Positions 42,275 through 55,133 of a stretch of 64,000 nucleotides of DNA are shown here, in pieces. Position 1 is the first letter of the stretch, and the number at the start of each line of letters is the position of its first letter. The stretch lies in NCBI GenBank assembly GCA_029851415.1, contig CM056741.1, positions 66,516,282 through 66,580,281 on the forward strand. The letters are read 5' to 3'. Source of the DNA: Eretmocerus hayati. Taxonomy: Eukaryota > Arthropoda > Insecta > Hymenoptera > Aphelinidae. The notes under the pieces are model-generated. The model did not search any database. It saw nothing but the letters and a program-made list of their open reading frames with translations, and was not told the origin of the DNA. The translations under genes were made by a program, and so were the position numbers.

Positions 42275-43075
42275 CATTTTTATGCAACAAACTAATCTTC
42301 GATCAAATTTTCAATGTCTCATTGGTGGCACTCACTTTAGTGAACTTGATAGGGTACTTTGGTTTTTGATTTCTTTTGTTGAATTTCAATGGTCTTGCAA
42401 GCTTACTAATACATCAGGGATCCTCATCATCAAATTTTGTGAGTGAATCAATTTTTATGCGGAAAACATGATAAAACCGTGCAGCTTTTATCCTTATTGT
42501 AACTTTCAAAAAATGTTCTGCACTTTCGGTGTACGCAATGACACTGTGAACATTCACTGGGGAAGAGGGGTAGAATGATTGAATTAGACAATTAATTTAT
42601 CCCTAGCAACTGCAGATTATTAATAATTGAATGTGAATATTATGGATACTTTCTTAATACTCGAATCTCCACTTATTCTAGAAAGGGGCCCGCTGCACCA
42701 GCCAATCAGACAATTGAATCACCTTCAAAGTCACCTCGTCTCCTTTCGAAAAGAAATTATTGTCATTTCTATTATTCCTATATGATAGGCAAAACAATGG
42801 AGAATGGTTCGTAAACTATCAGTCCACCAGATTAGTCAACTTTTGCAATAGTTTGTAAACTACCCTCAGGACTACCATCTTGTAACGGTAACTATGGTAT
42901 CAATAAGATCAACTGTACTGAATCACTAAACAACTTGATTTTTGGTACCTATCAAATTATATGAGACAACGATCGATACTAAAGAGCTCGAAAAGAGAAA
43001 GGGATGGAATGAATGGCGAGTGATCTTGACGAAGGAAATAGGGAGGCACGCGACCACTGATTATCCCATTCATTC
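42275..43075. other. Intergenic AT-rich DNA, nothing recognised
   Basis: No gene, RNA or repeat was recognised. Confidence 0.4.
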
Positions 43076-43092
43076 GGGGGGGGGGGGGGGGG
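43076..43092. repeat. Poly-G tract of 17
   Basis: Seventeen consecutive G residues, unusual in otherwise AT-rich DNA. The exact length is likely to vary or be hard to sequence. Confidence 0.9.
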
Positions 43093-43682
43093 CGCACAAC
43101 TGAAAAAGTCTAGGGTACTTCTGGATAGTGGTGACACTCACGATTACGTTTACTCTTTCATCGATGGAAGTTCAGCGAAAGATAGAAATTCATTACGTTC
43201 TCTTTTCTGTCGTTCACTCTTCGACCGCAGCAGACAGGATATGAGTGATTTTGTAGACTTTTTCAATATTTTGGTGTCGAGAATGTGCCAGACCGAAATC
43301 TCACTTCCGAAATTTCTAAGAAGTAAATTTCGATTCTCTGAAATATATGAAGTATGAATCAATGCGCGCGAGTGTGAAAATTTTCGCTCATCAGTACCAT
43401 GAGAATAAAACGGATAATACGGTAGCGTAACATGGTACTGGCATTATATTAAAGCATGGCCTGGTCCTGACAATTGGCCTGTGAAAGTGTCTAAGCTACA
43501 TTTTTGGGGTATCACAACTTTTCTTTGACCATCGGATACTTTGAAGAAAAATGACCGACTAGGACCTCCATAGCCCCGGGTTTGAGGGTCGTACCAGTGG
43601 GGAACGGACCTGACCAAAAAATTCAGCAAAAGTATAGATTTCTGCGAAAACTTGCTCACCAAAGTGGGAAAATTTATTTTTT
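43093..43682. other. Intergenic DNA, nothing recognised
   Basis: Short chance ORFs only. Confidence 0.4.
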
Positions 43683-44163
43683 GCAACTGTGTGCGCGAAG
43701 TTGTAAAAAAATGAGACTTCTCTTCGTTATTTACAGTGCGAGAAGTAATGCGTGAATGACTTCTCGCACAGTTTTACATTTACGCACAGTTCCAAAATAT
43801 GATATCACGTCATCCCTCTGAATTTCGCCTTTCTTGAAAACTTCGTTTCCAAGATAATCTTGCTCGGACAGTGGTGCATTTAATTACAACTTCGCGCACA
43901 GTTGCAAAAAAAAGTATACGCAACACGTGCGAGAAGTTTCCGCACACGTTGCCAACTCGCGCGAGAAGTAACATTCACGCACACTTCGAAACTTCTCGCA
44001 CACCCAAAAGTACATATTTACGCACGCTCGCTTCGCGAGCGTGCGTAAATGTGTTCTTCTGGCTGTGCGAGAAGTTCCAAAGTGTGCGTGAATATTAACT
44101 TCTCGCACTCGTTTGGCAACTTGTGCGGAAATTGACCTTCTCGCACTTGTTGCGTAATATACT
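43683..44163. repeat. Nested palindromes built from GTGCGAGAAGT
   Basis: ACTTCTCGCAC or its complement occurs about eight times in both orientations. CAACTGTGTGCGCGAAGTTG at about 43683 returns reversed at about 43888-43908. An inner repeat runs from AGTATACGCAACACGTGCGA (about 43911) to CTTGTTGCGTAATATACT (about 44163), centred on ACGCACGCTCGCTTCGCGAG. The same GTGCGNGAAA and TTTCTCGCACAG modules occur at 9.36-9.72 kb, so this belongs to the GATACAAGGGTG modular family. Confidence 0.65.
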
Positions 44164-44398
44164 ATTTATTCGATACTTTAGAGCATAGAACAAAAGTAAA
44201 CGATGATGAGTTTTCCGAAAGAATCGGGGCGGAAGGGCCTGGAATGAGGCGAATTTACTTTTATCGAGGAAAAGTGAGTGAGTAAAATTTTAAGTGAAAT
44301 TGCGCCACAAAATGTACGTGCTCGCCATGGATACAAAAAGTGGTCTTTGGGCTCTTACATGTGTCAGATTTGGTGTTTGATACCGTTATATTTTATGT
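44164..44398. other. Intergenic DNA, nothing recognised
   Basis: A short segment between two repeats, with no recognisable feature. Confidence 0.35.
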
Positions 44399-45357
44399 AA
44401 GGTAAGTGTACCCAACTTGCCTCTGTACCCAACTTGCCCCCATATGCCGATCTCGGGGATGGGCACTCCTTGGCCTCCCGGCAATTTTTTTTTACGTTTG
44501 TTATGTTGAAATATGAGAAAGTAAATAGTTTGCGTCGACTCCAAATCATTCCTGCGTTCTCCAGAAAATCTAAAGTAGTCTTTCTATTTTTCGTGATTGC
44601 TTAGCTAAGAAAGCACCGAGGGAATCGCCTTCAGTAAAATCGGTGCCAAATTCTTTGAGTTCAACCAATCTCAACGTACCTTAGCGCATTCGATTTCTTG
44701 TTTCAAGACATTCAAAATCTATTTTCCAAAATTGAAAAATTTGAATATGGAGCTGTTTTATGTGCAAAACACGGAGACGATTTGTAAACAAGGATGCCAA
44801 CATCGGAGTGTACCTAACATGCCCCCATATGTTTATCTCGAAAGGGCGTGCAGAACGACTTTTTTTACCACTCAGAACGTGTTTATCACGTCAAAATGGG
44901 TCAGAAATAGTGTTTCGAACCACCGAAAAGCTCCAAATATGCGTGCACGGCGATAAAAACTCTCTATCGCCGATTTCCATCATTTATTTCGGAAGAATTG
45001 AGACAGTTCGGCTCTAATTGATCCAAATTGGACATAGTTCAGTGCATTTTAAAGGTCTTTAAACAAGCTTCAAAATGAGCTAAAGCACGTTGAAAATCGT
45101 TGAAGTAAACCAAAGTTATTAAGAAAAAAGCTTAATGGGGGCAAGTTGGGTACACACTTTTGTAAACTCTCAAAAATCACCTTTTAGGAGAATTCAAACA
45201 GTTTGGCTCCAGTTGGTTCAAATTGAATGTACCTTAACTTATTTTGAAGGTCTTAAGACAAGCTTTAAAATGAGCTAAGGTACGTTGGAAAATATGGAGA
45301 TGGGCCGAAGTTATTAAGAAAATGGCTTAATGGGGGCAAGTTGGGTACACTGACCTT
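44399..45357. mobile_element. Non-autonomous element with TAAGGTAAGTGTACCC ends
   Basis: The left end TAAGGTAAGTGTACCCAACT and the right end (complement TAAGGTCAGTGTACCCAACT) are inverted. Near the right side two copies of an AAAATGAGCTAAAG.ACGTTG motif occur (about 45073 and 45268). This motif is also in the ends of the hAT-like transposon at 57416-61207. The YARNG-type start fits hAT ends, but an 8-bp duplication is not apparent. It has no coding capacity. Confidence 0.7.
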
Positions 45358-45719
45358 ATTTGCCCGCCCTGATCCCTAACAAACCCCACCGTGCCGTTCC
45401 ACACTCATAAAGCTCGAAAAAAATTCCTTTTTTTTCGAACAATATCACGAGGAATTCACATTCTGAAACCTCTTCCGCAAAGAATTTTTTTGGCTCACCA
45501 TGGATCAAAAAACTAATGATTGCTTCAGAGAGAGCACCAAAGAATACGTATATCGAAAATACATCGTCAACGATTAGTATAATTTTTTCCCCAAGCCTTG
45601 TAAGGGTTCTTGTTATTGTAAAGTTTTTATGTAGCTGCTCATATCCATACCTCACCTTGTTGTTAACACTCTAGCTGCATCGCGAGATCTAAATTTCGCG
45701 AGTATGTATCGTGATCGGT
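45358..45719. other. Intergenic DNA, nothing recognised
   Basis: A 99-codon minus-strand frame here shows no known domain and is not called. Confidence 0.35.
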
Positions 45720-48560
45720 ATCATGGATAGCTATAATGCAATTCCTGTGCACACTTTTCAGCATAATAATATGCATAGCTCTACTGCCTGTAAGTATTTC
45801 ATACATACGAGTCGTTCTTTTTATTATCACCAAGTTTTTGGTCGATGTCAGGGTTTTTTCTTTAACTTCAGGTACATGTTATACATGATGAAAGAAGATG
45901 AAGAGCATAATTTATAGGTCCCAAAATTCATCAGTGCGGGCTTGGCGCGCTATTTTCGTTTTTAAAATTTGCAAAAAATCGACTTTATCATTTTTCAATT
46001 GATTTTTCACGGATGTAAGACCCATTGAAAGATTTCTTTCAAGCACATATTTCGACGTGGAAAAAGCTGAACTTCACGAAAAAAGATACTTTTGAATCTG
46101 TAAAAGGTCAACATAACCTCAAAAAAGTAGCTTTTTTGAATAAAAACGTTTTTTCGGCGCTTCAGCCGAATTTTATCTCGAATTCAATATTTTTATCGGA
46201 TTCCTCATCAAATTTTACCTCGAAAACCATTCTTAAAAAAGTGAGACTCGGATGGGATTGGCCGCTTTACAACCTTACGAACAGGGTCATAAAAATAGTG
46301 CTGCATTACGTAGTTTTGGAGGGAGACTTATTCCACAGGACACGAAACTGTGGGTTAGGGATATTGCATTGACCAGACAATGACTTTTTTGTGTATTTTT
46401 CGAAGTAGAAACTGAATTTGACCCCAGTTTTGCAACCAGATGTCAGGATTCTTCTTAAATTGCAAAAAACTGATCGTCTCAAGAAAGGCGTTTTTAGAGT
46501 TTTCTGCCAATTTTGATAATACATAGTTTTGATAGTGCATCCTCATGCAGTATGTGCAGAGCGTATTCAAACTATAATTTCTCTCGCATTTTGACCTGCT
46601 GAACACGATGACAGTACTTTAAGGAGAATAGGATACACTCGAGACCAGTGGCAAGATGATTCTTTGAGTTGCCATCAGCAGAATTGGCTTGATTTTGCAA
46701 TAAATCTCCAAACGCTCACGAATTCGACCAGGAACATCCTTTCACAACTTGCTAGGGCGTATTTTCTTCGTTCTTATGTATACAACGAGGAAAAAATATT
46801 TGCAATATCCCAAACATAGACTAGGCCATCGTACAGATTTCACACCGAAAAAGGCGTTTGAAGAGTTTTTTAGGGGAGCTCAAGCCTCCTCATAATGAGT
46901 CAAATTTCGAGTTCCCTTGTCTAACGCATGTACCTTTTCTGATGATCCCTTTCAATCACACCCAAATGGTGTATCTAAATCTGGATGCTTAGATCCAGTT
47001 GCTTTCGGTATGGAACTATTGAAGTGCCCACATAAGCTTGGGATGGAAAACAATGTAAACATGATTGACTGCATCTTAATGATGTATCAAGGTTCACTTG
47101 ATATTACCAAAGTATAGATCTCTTAAATTTCAGATATCGTGTCATGGTTACAGAACGAAACTACGGAGAAAACAGTTTCCGAGGGCCGTAGAAAAAATAC
47201 TCAAGATTTTACTCATCACGAGGAGACTTGAGCCTCTTCCAGATGATGCTCAAACGTGTCTTTCAATATTGGTCCCATCTGTTCTTAGGCTATTGCAATA
47301 GTACATTATGATACAAGGGAGCCAATGATGGTTTTCGCACTACCAGTGACTTTTTTAGGCCCGAGCCACAGGCGAGGGTCTAAATAGTCACGAGAAAGCG
47401 GAAACCATTGCGCCCGATTATCATACTATGTTTCTTGATCTTCTGTGAGCAAATGAAAAACGACAAACAGTGTGCAAATGACTCAATTGCGCACAGGCGA
47501 TCAAAAGTAAGTTTCCCTCATTGTATACATGGAAACGAAGAAAATGAACCCTCGGGAGTTATATAAGCATCTCCCTGGACGATTTCGTGATCATTTGGAG
47601 ATTTATTGCAAAATCAGGCAAATTTCGCTGATAGCAACTCGAAGAATCATCCTGCTACTGGTCTCGAACGCATCCTAGCCTCCTTAGAGTACTGTCACCG
47701 TATTCATCAGGTCAAAATACGTAAGATATTATGGTCGAGGTACGCTCTGCACATACTGTGACGATGCACTATCAAAACTATGTGTTACCAAAATTGGCAA
47801 AAAATGCTGAAACGCTTTTTTTGAGATGATCAGTTTTTTGCGATTTGAGAAGAATCCTGACATCTGGTTGCAATACTGGGGTCAAACTCACTTTCTACTT
47901 TGAAGGATACACAAAAAAGTCATTGTCCGGTCAATGCACTATCCCTAATCCACAATTTCGTGTCCAGTGGAATGAGTCTCCCTCCAAAACCACGTAATTC
48001 AGCACTACTTTTATGACCCTATTCCTGAGGTTGTGATCAAAGTGGCCAATCCCATCCGAGTCCTACTTTTTCGAGAATGATTTTCGACGTAAAATTTGAC
48101 GAGGAATCCGATAAAAATATTGAATTCGAGATTAAATTTGGCTGAAGGGCCGAAAAACGTTTTTATGCGAAAAAGCTACTTTTTTGAGGTTATGATGACC
48201 TTTTACAGATTCGAAAGTATTTTCTCCGTAAAATTCGGTTTTTTTCACGTCGAAATATGTGCTTGAAAAAAATTTTTCCATGGGTCTTACGTCCGTGAAA
48301 AATCAATTGAAAGATGAAAAAGTCGATTTTTTTGCAAATTTTAAAAACGAAAATAGCGCGTCAAGCCCGCACGGATGAATTTTGGGACCTATAAATTATG
48401 TTTTTCAACTTCTTTTATCATGTATAACATGTACCTAAAGTTACAAAAAAAATCCCTGACCATCGACCAAAAACCTGGTGATAATAAAAATAATTACTCA
48501 TAACACAGTCTTGCAAAAATTATGCACTAACATTGCGGTAGCTATCCATGAAAACCATTC
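45720..48560. repeat. 2.8-kb inverted repeat with approximately 1-kb arms
   Basis: The left arm (about 45720-46741) returns reversed at about 47568-48560. For example CATGTTATACATGATGAAAG pairs with 48411-48430, and TTGCAATAAATCTCCAAACG with 47590-47612. The arms differ by many substitutions and small gaps, so the structure is older than the 11.9-14.4 kb palindrome. The 0.8-kb centre holds a copy of the GATACAAGGGAG/GGCCCGAGCCACAGGCGAGG module at 47310-47420. No intact protein is present. Confidence 0.7.
47300..47530. repeat. GATACAAGGG / GGCGAGGGTC repeat copy
   Basis: TATGATACAAGGGAGCC is followed by GGCCCGAGCCACAGGCGAGG, CACGAGAAAGCGGAAACCAT and GTGTGCAAATGACTC. The order is the same as at 9.05-9.45 kb. 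It sits in the centre of the inverted repeat around it. Confidence 0.6.
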
Positions 48561-51526
48561 TGGGATAGGCTGTGCAAAACATATGCTCACTCTACGCATA
48601 CGTTATCCATAATCTATGCAAAATCTATGTAATTAATTTTTGACACTCAATCGAAATGATTAGATATCGTATTTATCACTCGCGGGATTTTCAAAATATG
48701 GAGATATATCCGATCGGATGACTTTGCGAGTTCAAGTCAGCTGATATTGCTGAACTTTTTCAGTAGTAAACTTTCATTGCTCTTCCACCACTTTGAAAAC
48801 CCCGAGCAATGCGATAAGGGCGAAACACGCATAATATCAGCGTAGAATCCAAATTTTTCATGAAGTTTGTCATCTTTACTTTTCATTTCATTCCATCAAA
48901 ATCCTTCAGATGCATCCTTGCATCCATACGAGGCTCTAAAGGTGCATTGATCGAGAGTGGAGTAAAATACATTCTTAATTGATGCCAAAAAGTTCAGCAG
49001 TATCAGCTGACTTTAACTCGCAAAGACCGATCAAATATATCTCCATGACTATGCAAAATTATCTAAGCTGTTCCGAAATCGCTGACGTAAGCTTGGCTTA
49101 GTGAAATTTGGTTTTCACATACCTGGTGCGAGGACTAGATGTTTTCACAGAATATCTTGAAAAATTCCTATTTATCTCAGTCTAATGAATTGTCAATAAC
49201 ATGCAAAGAGATGCTCAAAGAGCTCTATAAATCATTCAATTTCTTATTACAATCATAATTGAACTATATTATCTCGACTCAGACATTTTTCCCATGATAG
49301 TTTACAGCGGAACAATGTCCTGGCTGAATTGAGACAGCGTGATTGTGATTTCGTAGAATGACAAAGACACCCTCCTATTGCTGTCTTCCTCGAAAAGCCT
49401 GCTGATTACGCTATTGTCAAACGGGTTGTTCCAGTTAATCGTGACGCCCGGCGTTTTGTTCCCCCACTAGTCAACGTGTTCTCGTTGTTGTGTGCAATCA
49501 GTAAACTGACCAGACTTCTCGTTTTAGGCGAATTCTTTGCTTCTATTGCTTCACATTGGATGAACCAATTTTGAGCCACGTGAATTTGACGAATGGGAAT
49601 GTGTGTATGAAAAAGAGTACATAACGCATCAGAAAGTAAGGGTGATAAATTTCTGAGAAACAGTTATATCATTCAACTATTTTTATCCAATGCGAAATCT
49701 CCTCTGAGGAAATGCGGCATTTTCCAAACTTCTTCGATGTTCTATCCCTAAGATTTGATGGGAAAACTGTGCTCGGACTCGGGTGGGAAGGATTTCGAAT
49801 TATCGTGATATATCTGACCCTGGTCTTGGGCTCTTGTCGATAAAATATCTCTCGATTCGCGACAACCAATATTCACGCCCTCTTATCGAAAGGAACTACA
49901 AGCATCCCATCAGAGTAACCGCGGGGATACGTTCCGTAGAGGCACCTCCTGCGGTTACCGAAACCGCGGTTATCCAAGCGTTGAGTTTGTGAGAAAAGAG
50001 GTATCCGTTCCAGCATCCGTGAATCCTGGGAATCTCCTATCTCGTTTATAGTAGAAAAATCAAATTTCAACTCATGGCAATTTATAAAGATTTATTTTCT
50101 TGATCTCGAAAAAGAGTACAATTCTTCCACAACACGAATACATCATTGCTTCCTACAAAAATCGGTTATTCGTGATTCTTTGCCACTGTCACGAATATTA
50201 TATTTCCTCGTGTCCATTTTTGCGTGCCTTTCCCGGAACTCTCACACCTCATTCAAGCCGATCCAGAAATTGGAACTTTTTTCCAAAGTCATCAATTTTC
50301 TTAGTATTTTAACAGAGATTAGGTGGCAATATTTCTTTTGTTTTTCCTGGAATTTCTTCACGTTCACCCTTAAAGTGCGTTGTATGATGGAAATATTGAT
50401 TTTTCAGTATACGAAGTTCCCAAATTTTTGAATTTTGCAATACTTGCTATCATGGTGACAAAAGGAAAATAAAAGCGTATTCATGAACCGATTGATGTTC
50501 TAAATTCGTTTGGAAAAATTTGTGTTGGCGAGGAGGTTACCGAGGTTACAGAGACCCTGATCGCTGTGGCCAAAATGAGAGAGCATTTTCTAGAACCGCG
50601 GATGAGAAGAACCGCAATTGCTAGATGAGGCGCAGTTACCAAGGAACGCCTGCATAGGAACTTGACATCGATGTTAAGTTGCCTGCGTGCAGGGGGTAAG
50701 ATGGCTGAGCGAAGGAACAATGGTGTTGGTAGGGAAGGAGCTTTGCTTCATTGACGGAATCTAGCTTTGTAGAGGATCGAAGCTAATATATGTATAATAT
50801 CATTTCGATTACATACGTGATGGATTCAAGTAATTTACCTGTCAAGGCACAATTATATTTCGATAAGATAGCTTACATGATTGTTCCGGTATAGGTCCCA
50901 CGATTTTCGAATTAAATGCTATACTGGAGCAGAACCATACTTTCCAACAAAGCTAGTCCTACATAATCATTGAGGTCATGAATGATATAGTGCGAGGACC
51001 AGTAAATTTTTTCGTGTTGCTGTTTATCAACGATAAAAATTATGGACTATCATAATTTGAGTCGAAAGATGGTGTTCTACTAGAGGAGCAAAATATGCCA
51101 TCGTAAAATACTGATAGCTTCAATTGATAAATTCTCTCAGGGCTTCCTTTTTGGTAAATTGTTCGCAAGGAGTTTCTACACAATCTAAACCGATCTGATC
51201 ATATAGCTAACTCAAGTTATTTCTCCGTGACTCAAGTGACCAAAGAGTACTGAGTTTTTTGTTCCACTACTGGTGCGTTCACCTTGCATGACAGCTGAAA
51301 CGAAGATGGGCAACACAAAAATGACTTTTCTCGATCGTGTACCGCAGACTAACCACTCCATACCCTTTCGCCCTAGCGGATACCTTATCCCCTCTCCTCC
51401 CACTTTATGCTCACACGATCATCACAGAAGATTTCAATATAAATTTGCAAACTAAAGACTCAGCCTCTGATTCTTTCGTTGAACTTATGAGCTCGTACCT
51501 ATTGTCATGAGTAAGCGAAGAGCTCA
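48561..51526. other. Intergenic DNA with a weak repeat trace near 49.8 kb
   Basis: A diverged trace of the modular repeat (CGTGATATATCTGACCC, then ACGCCCTCTTATCGAAA) lies at about 49800-49890. AACCGCGG-type palindromes occur at 49917-49976. No gene was recognised. Confidence 0.4.
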
Positions 51527-51633
51527 CGCATCGTCCGTATTTTTTATTCCGATTCCTGTTTTGTGATTGGCTACAGCTAGAAGAAATAGCCAATCACAGG
51601 ACAGGAGATAGGAAAAGAGATACGGGCGATGCG
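51527..51633. mobile_element. 107-bp hairpin MITE
   Basis: The arms 51527-51573 and 51587-51633 are inverted. CGCATCGTCCGTAT pairs with ATACGGGCGATGCG, and TGTGATTGGCTA with TAGCCAATCACA. A 13-base loop separates them. No target duplication is evident. Confidence 0.65.
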
Positions 51634-51719
51634 AACGGAGTGTACGGAGCGCTCGTTACAATATGATCACTGATACAACTAGTCGTTGATGGAAGATCCG
51701 TAAAATAGGAGTCACTTTC

Positions 51720-53712
51720 AAACCACTACCATCGCCGTTGAGCACATTCATACTAAGCGTTTTCAACAACCACCACGCATCTGTGGCTCGCGGTTATCTC
51801 GCTTCGACAGAAGGAGACATTGGAAAGGTATGTCTTATACGATTTCGGCAAACCCCCAAGTGTTATTTAGCTTCGAACCAGCCAGTCGATAAGGCATCCA
51901 TCGAGAGTTCTTTGCGAGTAAGTCAAAGGGTGTAGTGTATGACAAACTCAGCTCCATCATGACTGAATTTGCCTCTTCGGCACTACTGTCCCATCTCACA
52001 AATGTCATGAATAATTCCCTGACCGCCGGATACTTTAAGGCCCATTGCACAGCTGTCTTAGCTTGCAGTAAAACCTAGAACGCATTGTGCACGAATAATT
52101 ATCCTCCCATCTACATGAAAATAATTACCTAGACCAACATCAGTCTGGTTTTCGCCCTTACCTGCCAATTCAAACAGCACTTTCAGACATTTCAGAGAAC
52201 ATCAAGAACGCGCTCGACCGACGCAAGCTCACTCTTCTGATATCGTTCGATTTCTCTAAAGCATTTGATACAATCCCTCAACCAAAACTTCTTATTTAAC
52301 CTCGCAGACTTTGTTGCAACGAGCGTGTGGTCCGGTGGTTCGGCATCTACCTGAAGGGCTGCCGTAAAGCCATTCGCTTAGGAAACGGATCCCACGAAAA
52401 TTGGATTGACATCGACGCAGGAGTTCCACAAGAAAGTGCACTTGGCTCCCTCCTATTCACTATCTTGGCTAATGACCAACCAGATGTACTCACTCGATCT
52501 CAACATACCGTTGTCGCAAATGACACCTACATATATCGCCATTCTTTCCCGTCTGAGCCTGTGGACAACATTGTTCTGATGAGTCATGAAGCTCAAGCCG
52601 TCGCCGATTGAGCGACTGATGATGATCACAAGCTGAATGGGCTGGAGGCCACTGCCATGATTCTCAGCAGTAACCTCTATCTTCCAACAATTACACCAAC
52701 ACTATACTTACGATGACATTCATGAATATAACAATACCATACTCAAATGCCATGAAGAGTCTATTTAGGAGTACTCATCTCTCATATTGTAGGATGGAAG
52801 GCTGAACTTAACGAAATATCCAAGAAATTCCACCGATCCTTGTATTTACTTTGGTCTGTCGCAAGCAAGCTTCCACCCAATCTCAGGAAAAATCGCGTGT
52901 CCTTCCTCGTTCTTCCTCGACTCGACCATGGCGCAGCATTGCTAACCGGGTTGAACAAGACCGAAGCTCTTAAAGTTCATCGTCTCCACAGTGCCTGTGT
53001 TCGCTTCATTACCAAAACATCCCCCGCGTAAATATCGCTCCTTATTGCATAAGCCTTGGCTTTCTATCAGCTCGAAGTCTCAGGGACTATCTTCTTGGGT
53101 CCCTTGCCTTGTCAATATTAACCCATGAGTCCCCTGTATTCCTCCACTCAAAATTCGCCCCCAACAAAGGACCTACCTGATTTCCGTCTATGGAATCGTG
53201 TCTCAAAACCGATCCTGACATACAAACCTCCCCGAACTGAAGCACAAAATCAATCTTCTGTCATATCAGCATCTCGGCCCTTGTGCAGTGTGCACCCTTC
53301 CTCATATTGACCCATGGAACCTGGCCTCGATGAACTCAAACCAGTCTTACATGAGGCACTGTTCTCTCGTGATGCCTCCGATTGGTTCATGAGTGCAGTC
53401 TAAAATCACCTCGCACCCATCTCAGGCGTACTTTCCAACAAGCTTCGCCTTTCTGATTTCAGAAACTAAAACCCGTCTTCCCAAAAAATGCTTCGACATC
53501 AGCTACACAGCTAAGCCCATTATATCTATCAAATGTATGATACTGTAACGATACATTCGGAATAAGTTCAACTCCACCTTCGAATTCGAATGTTATATTC
53601 CTGTAATGATATTCAATCCTGCTATATTGTTCCAGAATTGTAATTGCCGCAATGGGCACGAAGAATCCTATCCCGCGTCCTCGAATAAATCTCAATCAAT
53701 CAATCGATCGAT
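51720..53712 (+). pseudogene. Decayed non-LTR retrotransposon (reverse transcriptase region)
   Basis: Fragments of a LINE-type reverse transcriptase are visible, interrupted by stop codons and frameshifts. SGFRPYLPIQTALSDI and LISFDFSKAFDTIPQPKLL occur at about 52145-52290, and DAGVPQESALGSLLFTIL at about 52410-52470. The catalytic FADD-type box is degraded to VVANDTY near 52513. A C-terminal region follows (HGAALLTGLNKTEALKVHRL at about 52930). The 3' end near 53680-53712 is a CAATCAATCAATCGATCG repeat after AATAAAT, as in some insect LINEs. The endonuclease is not recognisable. It resembles CR1/Jockey-like elements but the clade is not settled. Confidence 0.85.
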
Positions 53713-54590
53713 CTCTCATCGTTGTCATTGTGGGGGTGTGGCTCGAATTCAAATCACACGTGAGCGACTGGTGCAGGTTGGCTTATTCACGTTTTGTGCG
53801 AAGCCGCGATTGGGGCTGTATAAAATACTAAAGTCCAGAGCCGGCACGAGATTCTACTATTTTGCTAGCATCACGGAGTTGAATGAGTTGCAATGCCCCG
53901 AACGATTTATGTATGTATTTATGTATCTGTGCATGTACATTGTCGTTTTCGGCTCTATTTTGATATGGCACTCGCCACTCGCGCGCAACTCGGAATGCGC
54001 AATAGCCTAGTGCCTCCCCTTTCACCCCTTTGCATAGATGTTCTATAGCCCAGAATCAGTAGAGAGTACCCATTCCTCCGTGTGTCTTTCTATCTCAAAC
54101 AAAGTGAAAATTCGATTTACCGTGCGGCTCTCTGAAGTGAAGGAGGATCGCGCACACGCAAATTGACGAGTGAGCGCAGCGGAACAATGACGCTAGTTTA
54201 GTCGCCGCGGCAGTGTCACACAATCTCTTTTGCGAGACATTTCTCGATGCGAGGGGACGCTTTCTTTTTGAATTTGTGGCTTTGCTTCTTTCTTGATGCT
54301 TGCTTTAGGTTTGTTTGACTATGAGAATGTGTGGAGTTAATTCCGTTTCGAGCACGAAACGTCTATGGAACTGGGGGGAGAAAACGAATTTTTTATCCTG
54401 AACTGTTTATGCTTTTCCTGCAGATTGCAGTATGACACAGCTTACAATCACTCACCTCATATTTTTAGGTCATATTCATTTTTCATTTCGAAAAATCCCA
54501 ATCATTATCAGACGCTAATAGCTTTTTTATTGTAATTATGACTTTTTTTTGCAAACCGACTCAATTCGAAATCTTCACTCTCTCCGGCGG
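53713..54590. other. Intergenic DNA with GC-richer island, no gene recognised
   Basis: A TATAAAATA-like box occurs near 53819 without a matching Inr. Between 53720 and 54350 the DNA is GC-richer with overlapping chance frames. No coding exon is supported. Confidence 0.35.
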
Positions 54591-54692
54591 AATCAGAGAA
54601 AGTCGCTCCCGATCACTGATTTGCACTGCATTTTCACTGATTCGCAGTGAAATTCTCTGCGAATTAGTTTCTGGGAGCGATTTTCACTGATT
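54591..54692. repeat. 102-bp hairpin with TCACTGATT repeats
   Basis: AATCAGAGAAAGTCGCTCCC at 54591-54610 returns reversed as GGGAGCGATTTTCACTGATT at 54673-54692. CACTGATT occurs three times and GCAGTGAAATTC once inside. It looks like a small MITE, with no target duplication evident. Confidence 0.55.
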
Positions 54693-55036
54693 CTTGCTGA
54701 GAAAGCAAACTTCAATAGAATAATAGTTTGTTATAATGTGAGAAAAATTGCTATCCTGTCTGGTCAGGAGGGAATCGCTTCTAGTTTGGAGCTTTTGTGT
54801 ATCGTCCGAGGTATCAATACATCCTGATGAGTAGGTTGCAAAAAGTGTTGAACAGGAACGAATGAAAATATGGCACCGCAAGGCACAACAGCCTCCTTCT
54901 CCTACTACATTCATCACGTAAATGCTTGTGGATGTTAGTAGAAATGCCCGCTCAAAACATGAGTGCAACAGTGTGGTTGTTGCCTCTATTTACTCACCAT
55001 ATCATCCATAACAGTATAATGGATCATTTTATGCAT
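54693..55036. other. Upstream region of the odorant-binding-protein gene
   Basis: AT-rich DNA immediately before the core promoter. No further motif is claimed. Confidence 0.35.
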
Positions 55037-55070
55037 TATAAAGCCGAGTATCTGCCGCGCGACAATCAGT
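55037..55070 (+). promoter_or_regulatory. Core promoter of the odorant-binding-protein gene (TATA box and Inr)
   Basis: TATAAAG at 55037-55043 is followed by the arthropod initiator TCAGT at 55066-55070. With the A at 55068 as +1, the TATA box starts at -31, the expected distance. The inferred 5' untranslated leader to the ATG is 66 nt. Confidence 0.75.
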
Positions 55071-55133
55071 GCGGGCGTTGACTGAGGCTCGAACGTTGCA
55101 AACTTGTGTTCATACAAGTTCCCCCTGTGTGCA

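Noticed and set aside
48780..48830. A second hammerhead-like motif near GATAAGGGCGAAACACGC
   Set aside because: The CTGATGA box is absent and the paired stem II is poor.
53819..53870. A core promoter around TATAAAATA
   Set aside because: No initiator at the right distance and no exon downstream on the plus strand.
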